Positions 26,077 to 34,597 of a DNA stretch of 42,012 nucleotides are shown one piece after another. The stretch lies in NCBI GenBank assembly GCA_021808405.1, contig JAKBBQ010000001.1:7224-49235 (forward strand), written 5' to 3'. The first letter of the stretch is position 1. Each line of letters starts with the position of its first letter. Source of the stretch: Pseudomonadota bacterium (GTDB lineage: Bacteria > Pseudomonadota > Gammaproteobacteria > Burkholderiales > Burkholderiaceae_C). Made by a program: the position numbers and the translations under genes. The notes under the pieces are model-generated. The model ran no database searches. It saw only the letters and a program-made list of their open reading frames with translations, and was not told the origin of the DNA.

Positions 26077-27238
26077 CGACTTGATCGGCCAGGCGGCGGC
26101 CTGCGCCGATCCCGGCGCTTCGGCGCTGCCGCGGCAGGCTGCCGATGCCGAGCAGGAGGCGCTGCGCATCCTGCAGATCTGCAACGCCTGCCGCTACTGC
26201 GAGGGCTATTGCGCGGTGTTCCAGTCGATGACCCGGCGGCTGAGCTTCGACACCGTCGACGTGCGCTACCTGGCGAACCTGTGCCACAACTGCGGTTCCT
26301 GCCTGCATGCCTGCCAGTACGCGCCTCCGCACGAATTCGCGGTCAACGTGCCGCAGACCATGGCGCGGGTGCGCCTGCTCGGCTGGCGACGCCACGCCTG
26401 GCCGCGCGTGCTGGGCCGGCTGTACACCCGCAACGGCCTGGTGCTGGCGTGGCTGCTGGCGGCCGGCAGCGCGCTGTTCCTGGTGCTGGCGCTGCTGCTG
26501 CACGGCACGCTGTGGCACGCGCAGTCCGGCGGCGACTTCTACGCGGTGTTCCCGCACGACCTGATGGCCGGGGTGTTCGGCTTGCTGTCGCTGGGGGTGC
26601 TGCTCGCGCTGGGAGTCGGCTGCGCCGGCTACTGGCGCGAAATCGACCCCGGCGGCCCCGGCGCGGCCAGCCTGGCCGATGCCGTCGGCGCGGTGGCCGG
26701 CCTGCGCTATCTCGGCGGCGGGCACGGCCAGGGCTGCAACAACGAGGACGACCGTTTTTCGCTGGCTCGCCGCAACGCCCACCACGCCTTGTTCTACGGC
26801 TTCGGGCTGTGCCTGCTCGCCACCTGCGTGGCCACGCTGTACCACTACCTGCTGCGGCTTCCGGCTCCCTACCCCTACACCAGCCTGCCGGTGGTGCTGG
26901 GCATGGCGGGCGGAGCGGGCATCGTGGTCGGCGGCACGGCGCTGCTGGCGCTGCGGCTGCGCCGCGACCCGCGGCAGGGCGACCCGGACCAGGCGGCGAT
27001 GGACCTGGGCTTCACCGCCTTGCTGCTGCTGGTGGCGCTCACCGGGCTGGTGCTGGCGGTGCTGCGCGCAAGCGCGGCGATGCCCGCGCTGCTGGCGCTG
27101 CACCTGGGCGCGGTGTTCGCGCTGTTCGCCACCATGCCCTACGGCAGGTTCATGCACGCCCCGCTGCGCGTGATCGCGCTGCTCAAGTGGGCCGTCGAGC
27201 GCAGGCGTGCGGCCGGCGTGGCGGCCGCCGGGGACTGA
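26063..27238 (+). CDS. tcuB: TcuB/CitB-like tricarballylate utilisation membrane Fe-S protein
   Basis: Fe-S motifs 'CNACRYCEGYCAVF' and 'CHNCGSCLHACQYAPPHEF', multiple TM helices, 14-bp overlap with tcuA. Confidence 0.9.
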   Translation: MSGLDDLIGQAAACADPGASALPRQAADAEQEALRILQICNACRYCEGYCAVFQSMTRRLSFDTVDVRYLANLCHNCGSCLHACQYAPPHEFAVNVPQTMARVRLLGWRRHAWPRVLGRLYTRNGLVLAWLLAAGSALFLVLALLLHGTLWHAQSGGDFYAVFPHDLMAGVFGLLSLGVLLALGVGCAGYWREIDPGGPGAASLADAVGAVAGLRYLGGGHGQGCNNEDDRFSLARRNAHHALFYGFGLCLLATCVATLYHYLLRLPAPYPYTSLPVVLGMAGGAGIVVGGTALLALRLRRDPRQGDPDQAAMDLGFTALLLLVALTGLVLAVLRASAAMPALLALHLGAVFALFATMPYGRFMHAPLRVIALLKWAVERRRAAGVAAAGD

Positions 27239-27268
27239 GTCCGACGGCGGCCCGGCGCCGGCCTCGCC

Positions 27269-28579
27269 TCAGGCTTCGCGCTGCAGGTCGACCGACTTGG
27301 TCTCCGGGCTGGCGAGGATGGCCAGGATGGCCGCCGCGGCATAGCCCATGACCAGCAGCCCGATGTACAGGTAGGCGTGGGCGATGCCGTAGGCGCGCAG
27401 GATCTGCCCGGCCACGATGGGGATCAGCCCGCCGCCGTAGACCTGGGAGATCTGGTAGGAGGCGCTGGCCGCCGAGGCGCGGTAGCGGGTCGGGAAATTC
27501 TCGGTATAGAAGCTCGGCACCGCTCCGTATCCGAAGCCGAACACGAAGCCGAAGCCGATGATCTCGGCCAGCGCGGCCAGCGCGAAGTCGTGGCTGTTGA
27601 TCAGGTAGAAGTAGGGGATGGCGAACACGAAGAACACCACCGCCGAGGTCAGCAGCACGGCGCGCCGGCTGATGCGGTCGGCGAGCAGCGAGCCGATGAT
27701 CATGAACACCAGCATCGAGGCGGCGGCGATCAGCCCGATCTCCTCGGCCTGGCTGCCGGTGAAGCCGACGGTCTTCATGTAGCTGGTGCCGAAGATGAAG
27801 CTGAGGAAGAACGCGCCGCCGAACATCGCGTTGACCAGCGAAGCCCGCAGCAGCCGCCAGGGCATGTCCTTCCATACCTGCAGCGCCGGGACCTGCAGCA
27901 GCGGCTTCTCCGACTTGTACTTCTCGAACACGAAGCTGTCCTCGGTCCGCATGCGGATCACGATGCCGACGATGGCGACCAGGAAGCCGATGAAGAAGAA
28001 GATCCGCCACCCCCAGGCGATGAAGCTCTGCGGGGTCATCAGCGACTTGACGAACAGCACCGAGCCGAATCCCAGCAGCAGCCCGATCGGCACCGCGAAG
28101 CCGACCCACGCACCCCAGAAGGCCCGGTGCCGCGACTTGGCCGCCTGCTCGACCACCCAGGTCGACGCGGTGCCGAATTCGGCGCCGAAGCTGATCCCCT
28201 GGGCCAGCCGGAAGACGATCAGCAGCACCGGCGCCGCCACGCCGATGCTGTCGTAGGAGGGGGTGAGGCCGATCAGCAGGGTGCCCACGCCCATCAGCAG
28301 CAGCGCGTACACCATGGCGTCGCGCCGCCCCTTGCGGTCGGCGATGTTGCCGAACAGGTAGGCGCCGATCGGGCGCACGATGATGCCGATGCCGTAGACG
28401 GCGATCGCCGCCGCCACCGCGGCCAGTGCCGGCAGCTTGAAGAACACCTTGCCCCACACGGTCGCGGCGATGATCCCGGTGACCAGGAAGTCGTACTGCT
28501 CGATGATCGACCCGATGATGCTCGCCAGCGCGACCTTGTAGACCTGTTGCGCCGACGGACTGCCGACTTGGCTTGCCAT
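27269..28579 (-). CDS. MFS metabolite:H+ symporter (MHS family)
   Basis: 'IGSIIEQYDFLVTGIIAATVWGKVFF', 'RPIGAYLFGNIADRKGRRDAMV', 'RLAQGISFGAEFGTASTWVVEQA'. RBS AAGGAG upstream of ATG. Confidence 0.9.
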   Translation of the reverse strand: MASQVGSPSAQQVYKVALASIIGSIIEQYDFLVTGIIAATVWGKVFFKLPALAAVAAAIAVYGIGIIVRPIGAYLFGNIADRKGRRDAMVYALLLMGVGTLLIGLTPSYDSIGVAAPVLLIVFRLAQGISFGAEFGTASTWVVEQAAKSRHRAFWGAWVGFAVPIGLLLGFGSVLFVKSLMTPQSFIAWGWRIFFFIGFLVAIVGIVIRMRTEDSFVFEKYKSEKPLLQVPALQVWKDMPWRLLRASLVNAMFGGAFFLSFIFGTSYMKTVGFTGSQAEEIGLIAAASMLVFMIIGSLLADRISRRAVLLTSAVVFFVFAIPYFYLINSHDFALAALAEIIGFGFVFGFGYGAVPSFYTENFPTRYRASAASASYQISQVYGGGLIPIVAGQILRAYGIAHAYLYIGLLVMGYAAAAILAILASPETKSVDLQREA

Positions 28580-28639
28580 GACTGTCTCCTTGTCGAGGAA
28601 GTCCCTCTTGGGGTGTTGTCGTAGGGGTGGGTGGTGGTT

Positions 28640-29872
28640 TCAGTCGCTGCGGCGTACCGGTGCCCAGGCGAAACGGCTGGCCCCGTCGGGCAGCGTGGCC
28701 GCGCAGCGGGCCAGGGCATCGAGGTCGGCGTCCTGCAGGCCGACCGCCTGCAGCACCTGCCGGGTGTGTTCGCCCAATTCGGGCGGCGGCAGCGTCGGCG
28801 CCGCCTCGGCCCCTGGCGGGCGCGGGAATTCCGGCACCTCGAAGTCCAGGCCGCGGTAGCGGATGTCGCGCAGCTTGCCGGGCTGGCGAGCCTGCGGCGC
28901 CTCGAGCACCCGCTCCAGCGGCAGCACCTCGGTGCAGCCGATCCCGGCCGCCTGCAACCGCGCCGCGGCCTCGTCGAAGGCCAGGCGCCCCAGCGCCTGG
29001 CGCACCAGCGCCTCGCAGCGATCGCGTTGCTTGCGGCGGTTGCGCAGGCTGGCCAGCTCGGGGTCATCGGCCTCGGCGAGCTGCATGGCGCGGCAGAACC
29101 TGTGCCAGTGGGAGTCGGTCAGCATCAGCAGGTACAACCAGCGCTGGTCGCTGCTCTGGTAGGCGCCGTAGCCCGGCATGCTGAACTCGCCATGGGGTTC
29201 GCGCTCGGGCCGCCCCAGCAGCCGGGTCTTGAGCTGCACGCCGACCAGGTCGCGCGAGGCCACGTGCAAGCCGGTCTCGTACAGCCCCACCTCGACCGCG
29301 GACGCCGGCTTGCCGGCAGCCTGCTGCAGCAGGCCGGCCAGCACGCCGATCACCGCGTAGGCGCCTGCGAACTGGTCGTGGTAGCTCGGCCCGAGGCGGC
29401 TCGGGCGGCCGTCGATGCGGTTTTGCTCCATCACCCCGGTGGCCGCTTCGGCGACCGGGTTGGACGCCAGGTCATCCTGCAGCGGTCCGCCCGCATAGCC
29501 GCGGATGTGGCAGTAGATCAGCGAGGGCTTGACGGCCCGGCAATCCGCCTCGGTCAGCCGCAGCTTGCGCGCGGCCCTGGGCGCGAGGTTGTGCACCAGC
29601 GCATCGGCGCTGTGCAGCAGCCGGCAGAACGCCGCGTGGCCCTCGGGCTGCGCCAGGTCCAGGCAAACGCTCTTCTTGCCGTGGCTGTAGGCGATGAACG
29701 TGCCGCTGGGGCCGCCTCGCACCAGCGCGCGGGTGGGGTCCCCGTGCGGCGGCTCGACCTTGATGACTTCGGCCCCAAGCTGGCCGAGCAGGTGCGCGGC
29801 GAAGGGCGCAGCCAGCATGGTGCCGACTTCGATGACGCGGCGGCCGGCGAGCGGGAGGGTCGATGTGTTCAT
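28640..29872 (-). CDS. CaiB/BaiF (class III) CoA-transferase
   Basis: 'LAGRRVIEVGTMLAAPFAAHLLGQLGAEVIKVEPPHGD', catalytic-Asp context 'GPSYHDQFAGAYAVIGVLAGL'. ATG at 29870-29872 preferred over TTG at 29878. Confidence 0.92.
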   Translation of the reverse strand: MNTSTLPLAGRRVIEVGTMLAAPFAAHLLGQLGAEVIKVEPPHGDPTRALVRGGPSGTFIAYSHGKKSVCLDLAQPEGHAAFCRLLHSADALVHNLAPRAARKLRLTEADCRAVKPSLIYCHIRGYAGGPLQDDLASNPVAEAATGVMEQNRIDGRPSRLGPSYHDQFAGAYAVIGVLAGLLQQAAGKPASAVEVGLYETGLHVASRDLVGVQLKTRLLGRPEREPHGEFSMPGYGAYQSSDQRWLYLLMLTDSHWHRFCRAMQLAEADDPELASLRNRRKQRDRCEALVRQALGRLAFDEAAARLQAAGIGCTEVLPLERVLEAPQARQPGKLRDIRYRGLDFEVPEFPRPPGAEAAPTLPPPELGEHTRQVLQAVGLQDADLDALARCAATLPDGASRFAWAPVRRSD

Positions 29873-29881
29873 GGACAATGC

Positions 29882-29910
29882 ATTCTATAAGATAGCGATG
29901 GCAGTGGCAA
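29882..29910 (-). promoter_or_regulatory. Sigma70-like promoter for the minus-strand CoA-transferase: TTGCCA-N17-TAGAAT
   Basis: Reverse complement reads TTGCCA-ctgccatcgctatctta-TAGAAT, with 9 nt between the -10 and the ATG. Confidence 0.6.
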
Positions 29911-30019
29911 TTCGCCGCAGCCGGCAGGCAAAATACCGGTTGGCACGTTGCGTGCCGCCAGGTAGACTGGCAAAAAGAATATACAATGCATTTGTTGTCC
30001 CGTGAACGAGGAACTCCCG

Positions 30020-30859
30020 ATGACCCATCCCTACGCCGAGTGGCTGGGGCGCAGCGAAGAGTGCACCGAACGCCTGGGCGTCGGCGCGGTGCGCGCGCTG
30101 GCCGCGACGCTGGATCTGGAGGCCGCGCCGCAGCCGGGCCAGCCGCTGCCGGCGGGCTGGCACTGGCTGTACTTCAACCCCGTGGTGCGTCGCAGCGGCC
30201 TGGGTGCCGACGGGCACCCCAGGCGCGGGGGTTTCCTGCCGCCCATCGAGTTGCCCAGGCGCATGTGGGCGGGCGGACGCATCCGCTACCTGCAGGATCT
30301 GCCGGTCGACGCGCTGGCGACCCGGCGCAGTGTCATCCGCAGCATCGAACACAAGGCCGGCAAACGCGGCGCGTTGTGCTTTGTCACCGTCGAGCACACC
30401 GTGTCGTGCGGGGCAAGCGACTGCCTGGTCGAGGAGCAGGACCTGGTGTATCGCGAAGCGCCGCCGGCCGCGGCGCCGGCCGCGGCGCCCCAGCCCTTCG
30501 ACGGGGTCGCCCAGTTCGGCGACGACTTCGTCGCCGATACGACCCTGCTGTTCCGCTACTCGGCGCTGACCTTCAACGGGCACCGCATCCACTACGACCA
30601 GGCCTACGCCCAGGCCGAAGAAGGCTATCCCGGACTGGTGGTGCACGGCCCGCTGCTCGCCACCTTGCTGCAGCAACTGGCCCTGCGCCAGGCGGCGGGC
30701 CGCAGGCTGCAGCGCTTTGCCTTCCGGGGTGTCAACCCGGTCTTCGTCGACCGCCGCTTCCGCCTCGAAGGCAGGCAGGACCGGGAGGGCGAACTCGAAC
30801 TGTGGGCGCGCGGCCCCGCGGGAGAACAGTTGATGTCGGCCAGCGCCACGCTGGTCTGA
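30020..30859 (+). CDS. Meh/Ich-like hot-dog hydratase (mesaconyl-C4-CoA/itaconyl-CoA hydratase family)
   Basis: HTD2/FAS1-like dehydratase: 'WHWLYFNPVVRRSGLGADGHPRRGGFLPPIELPRRMWAGGRIRYL' and hot-dog 'LLFRYSALTFNGHRIHYDQAYAQAEEGYPGLVVHGPLLATLLQQLA'. Good RBS GAGGAA upstream of ATG. Confidence 0.82.
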   Translation: MTHPYAEWLGRSEECTERLGVGAVRALAATLDLEAAPQPGQPLPAGWHWLYFNPVVRRSGLGADGHPRRGGFLPPIELPRRMWAGGRIRYLQDLPVDALATRRSVIRSIEHKAGKRGALCFVTVEHTVSCGASDCLVEEQDLVYREAPPAAAPAAAPQPFDGVAQFGDDFVADTTLLFRYSALTFNGHRIHYDQAYAQAEEGYPGLVVHGPLLATLLQQLALRQAAGRRLQRFAFRGVNPVFVDRRFRLEGRQDREGELELWARGPAGEQLMSASATLV

Positions 30860-30956
30860 GCCGGCTTGCCGGCTGGCGTGCGCGGTCGTCGCGGGAGTCT
30901 GCGCAGGCAAAGAATGCATTGGGCATCGGAAACACCGCACTACAGGAGCATCCGAG

Positions 30957-32171
30957 TTGAACCACGTCACCAACCCCTCTGAATCCGGCGTCGGCGACGC
31001 CCCGGCGCAAGGCCTGATCACCGACGAAGCGGTGGCCGCGGCCCGGGCGATGATCGGCCTGCACCTGCGTCCCGAAGGCCCGTACCTGCAGGACGCCACC
31101 GCCGACACCTTGCGCAACTGGTGCAATGGCATCGGCGACCTCAACCCCCTGTACCGCGACCCGGGCTACGGGCCGGGCACGCGCTACGGCACCCAGGTCG
31201 GGCACCCGATGTTCCCCATGGCCTTCGGCTGGCTGGGGCGCACGCGCTGGGGGTTGCCGGGAGTCCACGGCTTCTACGCCGGAAACGACTGGGAACTGTT
31301 CCGCCATGTGCGCCCGGGCGACCGCCTGTCGGCGATCGAGCGGGTCGTCGGGGTGGAGGAAAAGCAGAGCAAGTTCTCCGGCCGACTGGTGCTGCAATAC
31401 GTCGAGGCCTGCTACTACAACCAGCGCGGCGAACTCGTCGCGCGCGCGCTGGGCACCTGCACCCGCCACGAGCGCAAGGCGGCGCGCGAAACCGGCAAGT
31501 ACAAGGAAATCACCCAGCATCAGTACAGCGACGAGGAGCGCGACCGCATCGACCAGATGGTCCTCGACGAGTCGAAGAACATCCGGGGCGCCGACGTGCG
31601 CTACTGGGACGATGTCCAGGTCGGCGAGTCCCTGCCGACCATCGCCCGCGGTCCGCTGTCCCTGATGGACACCATGGGCTTCCTCGTGGGCTGCGGCCGA
31701 GGCCATACCCACGGCGTGCTGCTGCAGGCGGCGGTGCGCCATCCCGGCCACTATTTCCGCAACCCGGAAGCCGGCGGCGGGGTGGAATACACCGGGATCG
31801 GCCACCACCGGGAATCGGTGGCCAAGGAAGTCGGGGTTCCCGGCACCTACGACTACGGCCCGCAGCGCTCGGCCTGGATGTGCAGCCTGGTCACCAACTG
31901 GATGGGCGACGCCGGCTTCCTCAAGCGGGTGCGCACCGAAATGCGCCGCTTCAACATCATGGGTGACACCACCTTCTGCAAGGGCACGGTGGTGCGCAAG
32001 TACGTCAAGGACCGGACCGCCCTGGTGGACATCGAGATCGCCGCCGAGAACCAGCGCGGCGAGGTCACCACGCCCGGCCTGGCCACCGTGGCGCTGCCGT
32101 CGCGCGACATCCGTCTGCCGGCGTTCCTCGACGGCGCAGGCTGCGACCTCGAGCTGCCGGTGGTGCGGTGA
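30957..32171 (+). CDS. Double hot-dog MaoC/FAS1-like acyl dehydratase (~404 aa), TTG start
   Basis: 'LRNWCNGIGDLNPLYRDPGYGPGTRYGTQVGHPMFPMAF' plus 'FNIMGDTTFCKGTVVRKYVKDRTALVDIEIAAENQRGEVTTPGLATVALP'. AGGAG before TTG at 30957. Confidence 0.8.
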   Translation: MNHVTNPSESGVGDAPAQGLITDEAVAAARAMIGLHLRPEGPYLQDATADTLRNWCNGIGDLNPLYRDPGYGPGTRYGTQVGHPMFPMAFGWLGRTRWGLPGVHGFYAGNDWELFRHVRPGDRLSAIERVVGVEEKQSKFSGRLVLQYVEACYYNQRGELVARALGTCTRHERKAARETGKYKEITQHQYSDEERDRIDQMVLDESKNIRGADVRYWDDVQVGESLPTIARGPLSLMDTMGFLVGCGRGHTHGVLLQAAVRHPGHYFRNPEAGGGVEYTGIGHHRESVAKEVGVPGTYDYGPQRSAWMCSLVTNWMGDAGFLKRVRTEMRRFNIMGDTTFCKGTVVRKYVKDRTALVDIEIAAENQRGEVTTPGLATVALPSRDIRLPAFLDGAGCDLELPVVR

Positions 32172-33352
32172 CCGCGAGCGCTGCGAGCCGAGCGGGCCCG
32201 GAGCGGCCGCCCGCACCGCCCGCGGCACTGCCGCTGGCCGGCTGCCGGGTGCTGGAGCGCTCGCGCAGCGTGGCGGCCGCCTACGCCGGGCGCCTGCTGG
32301 CCACGCTGGGAGCGCGCGTGCTGATGCTCGAGCCACCGGGCGGCTCGCCGCTGCGCCGCGCGGCGCCGCGGATCGAGCCCGGCGGCGAGAGCGCGCTGTT
32401 CGCCTACCTGGCCGCCGGCAAGCGCAGCCTGGAGTGCGACACCCTGTCGGACGCCGGCCGCCAGAGGTTGCGCCAGGAGTTGCAGGCCGCCGACCTGCTG
32501 CTCGACGACACCCCGCTGGCCGAGCGCGGCGCCCACGGCTTGCAACCGCAGCAGGTGGCCGAGTGCGCGCCCCGGCTCATCCATGTCAGCGTGCTGCCCT
32601 TCGGCGCCAGCGGCCCGAAGGCCGCCTGGGACGGCGAGGAAGTCAACCTGCTGCACGCGGGCGGCGAAGGCTACCTGCTGCCCAACGGCTACGCCCAGGA
32701 GCTGTTTCCCGAGCGGCCGCCGCTGAAGATCTACGGCCCCTTCGCCGGTTACCAGGGCGGCTGCCTGGCCGCGCTGAGCGCGCTGTCGGCCTGGTGGAAG
32801 GTCGACACCGAAGGCGGGCGCTTTGTCGACGTCTCGGTGCAGGACGCGGTGCTGGCGGTGGGGGCCTTCGCGCTGCAGCGGCTGGGCGACGGTTCGCTCG
32901 AGCACCGCGCCACCCGCAAGTTCCGCTATGGGGGGGTGTTCCAGGCGCGCGACGGCTTTGTCGAAATCCTCACCCTCGAGGACCGCCAGTGGGAAGCCCT
33001 GCTCGACTTGTTGCAGCGTCCCGCGTGGAGCGCCGACCCGGCGCTGCGCGACCCGCTGGAGCGCAGCCGCCGCGGCGACCAGATCAACCGGCATATCCGC
33101 GTATGGATGGCCGGGCAGGACGTCGACCAGGTGGTGCGGCGGGCGCAGCAGCTGGGCGTGCCGGCGGCCCGCTACCGCGCCCCCGAGGAGGTGCTGGCCG
33201 GCGAGCACGAGGCCGCGCGCGCGCTGTTCGCCGACATCGACCTGCCGGGCGCCGGCGCGGCGCGGGCGCTGCGGGCGCCCTACCAGTTCCTGCGCACCCC
33301 GCTGCCGGGTGGCGGCCGGGTGCCGCGGCTCGGTGAAGGAGGGCAGCCATGA
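32168..33352 (+). CDS. CaiB/BaiF (class III) CoA-transferase, catalytic Asp apparently absent
   Basis: 'AAYAGRLLATLGARVLMLEPPGGSPLRR ... ESALFAYLAAGKRSLECDT'. 'PPLKIYGPFAGYQGGCLAALSALSAWW' where the family normally has D. Confidence 0.87.
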   Translation: MTASAASRAGPERPPAPPAALPLAGCRVLERSRSVAAAYAGRLLATLGARVLMLEPPGGSPLRRAAPRIEPGGESALFAYLAAGKRSLECDTLSDAGRQRLRQELQAADLLLDDTPLAERGAHGLQPQQVAECAPRLIHVSVLPFGASGPKAAWDGEEVNLLHAGGEGYLLPNGYAQELFPERPPLKIYGPFAGYQGGCLAALSALSAWWKVDTEGGRFVDVSVQDAVLAVGAFALQRLGDGSLEHRATRKFRYGGVFQARDGFVEILTLEDRQWEALLDLLQRPAWSADPALRDPLERSRRGDQINRHIRVWMAGQDVDQVVRRAQQLGVPAARYRAPEEVLAGEHEAARALFADIDLPGAGAARALRAPYQFLRTPLPGGGRVPRLGEGGQP

Positions 33353-34545
33353 GCCACCCGCCCGCGCTGCAGGGCGTGCGCATCGCCGACTTCACCATCC
33401 ACGCGGCCGGGCCCTTCTGCACCCACCTGCTGTCCCAGCTCGGCGCCCAGTGCATCAAGATCGAGAGCCGCGCCAGGCCCGATGCCTTTCGCAAGCCCCA
33501 CGCGGTCTACGGGCGCATGACCGCGGCGACCTTCGACCAGGTCTCGGCCAACAAGCTCTCGGTGCGCTTGAACCTCAAGCAAGCCGAGGCGGTGGAGCTG
33601 GCGCGCCGCCTGGTGGCGCTGTCGGACCTCGCCGCCGAGAGTTTCCGCCCCGGGGTGATGCAGCGGCTGGGCCTGGGCTTCGAGTCCCTGTGCGAGGTCA
33701 AGCCCGACCTGGTGATGCTGTCGCTGTCGGCGAGCGGGCAGTACGGCCCCGATTCGTACTTCGCAGGCTATGCCCCGCTGTTCGGCGCCTGGGGCGGGCT
33801 GGGCTGGATGAGCGGCTACAGCGACGGCCCTCCGGTGGAAATGCGCCATGTGATGGACCACTCGGCCGGGCTGCACGCCGCACTGGCCGCGGTGGCCGCG
33901 CTGCACCAGCGACGCCGCACCGGACAGCCCCAGCATGTCGACGTGGCCGCGCGCGAGGTCGCCTCGGCGATGATCGGCGATGCGCTGGTGCTGGCTTCGC
34001 TGGGCCAGATCGCCGAGCGCCCCGGCAACGCCGACCCCGGATTCGCGCCCTCGGGGGTCTACGCGACCGCCCAGCCGGACCGCTGGCTGAGCCTGGCGGT
34101 GCGCGACGATGCGCAATGGCAGGCGCTGTCGCGGGTCGTCGGCGAGGGTGCCGAGCGCCCGGAGCTGGCGCGGGCCGACGAGCGGCTGCGCCGGCGCGAA
34201 CAGGTCGACCAACTGGTGGGCGGCTGGCTGCGCCAGCGCGACGCCGATGCCACCGCGCGGGCGCTGCAGCAGCAGGGCGTCTGCGCCCATGTGTCGTGGA
34301 CCATGCGCGACATCGCCGGCGACCCCCACCTGCGCGCGCGCGGCGCGGTGGTCGAGGTCGGTTCGCCCGACATCGAGTCGCGCCCGGTGGTCGGCGCGCC
34401 GGTACGATTGGCCCATACCGAGGGAATGGGCATACGGCGCCTGACGCCGGCCCTGGGCCAGGACGAGGACTATGTATTCGGCGAACTCCTCGGGCTGTCC
34501 GCCGAGCAGCGCCGCGACCTCGAGCAGCGCGAGGTGATCTTTTGA
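33349..34545 (+). CDS. CaiB/BaiF (class III) CoA-transferase, catalytic Asp present
   Basis: 'FTIHAAGPFCTHLLSQLGAQCIKIESRARPD', 'GPPVEMRHVMDHSAGLHAALAAVAAL'. 4-bp overlap with the preceding CoA-transferase. Confidence 0.9.
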   Translation: MSHPPALQGVRIADFTIHAAGPFCTHLLSQLGAQCIKIESRARPDAFRKPHAVYGRMTAATFDQVSANKLSVRLNLKQAEAVELARRLVALSDLAAESFRPGVMQRLGLGFESLCEVKPDLVMLSLSASGQYGPDSYFAGYAPLFGAWGGLGWMSGYSDGPPVEMRHVMDHSAGLHAALAAVAALHQRRRTGQPQHVDVAAREVASAMIGDALVLASLGQIAERPGNADPGFAPSGVYATAQPDRWLSLAVRDDAQWQALSRVVGEGAERPELARADERLRRREQVDQLVGGWLRQRDADATARALQQQGVCAHVSWTMRDIAGDPHLRARGAVVEVGSPDIESRPVVGAPVRLAHTEGMGIRRLTPALGQDEDYVFGELLGLSAEQRRDLEQREVIF

Positions 34546-34597
34546 CATCCATGCAGCGCGTCGCCCCCCGCCGCGCGCGGCGACCCACGGAGGCCCC

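Noticed and set aside
27239-27268. GC palindrome between convergent tcuB and the MHS transporter as a bidirectional terminator
   Set aside because: Only a short CCGGCGCCGG core with no U-tract. Too weak in this GC background to call.
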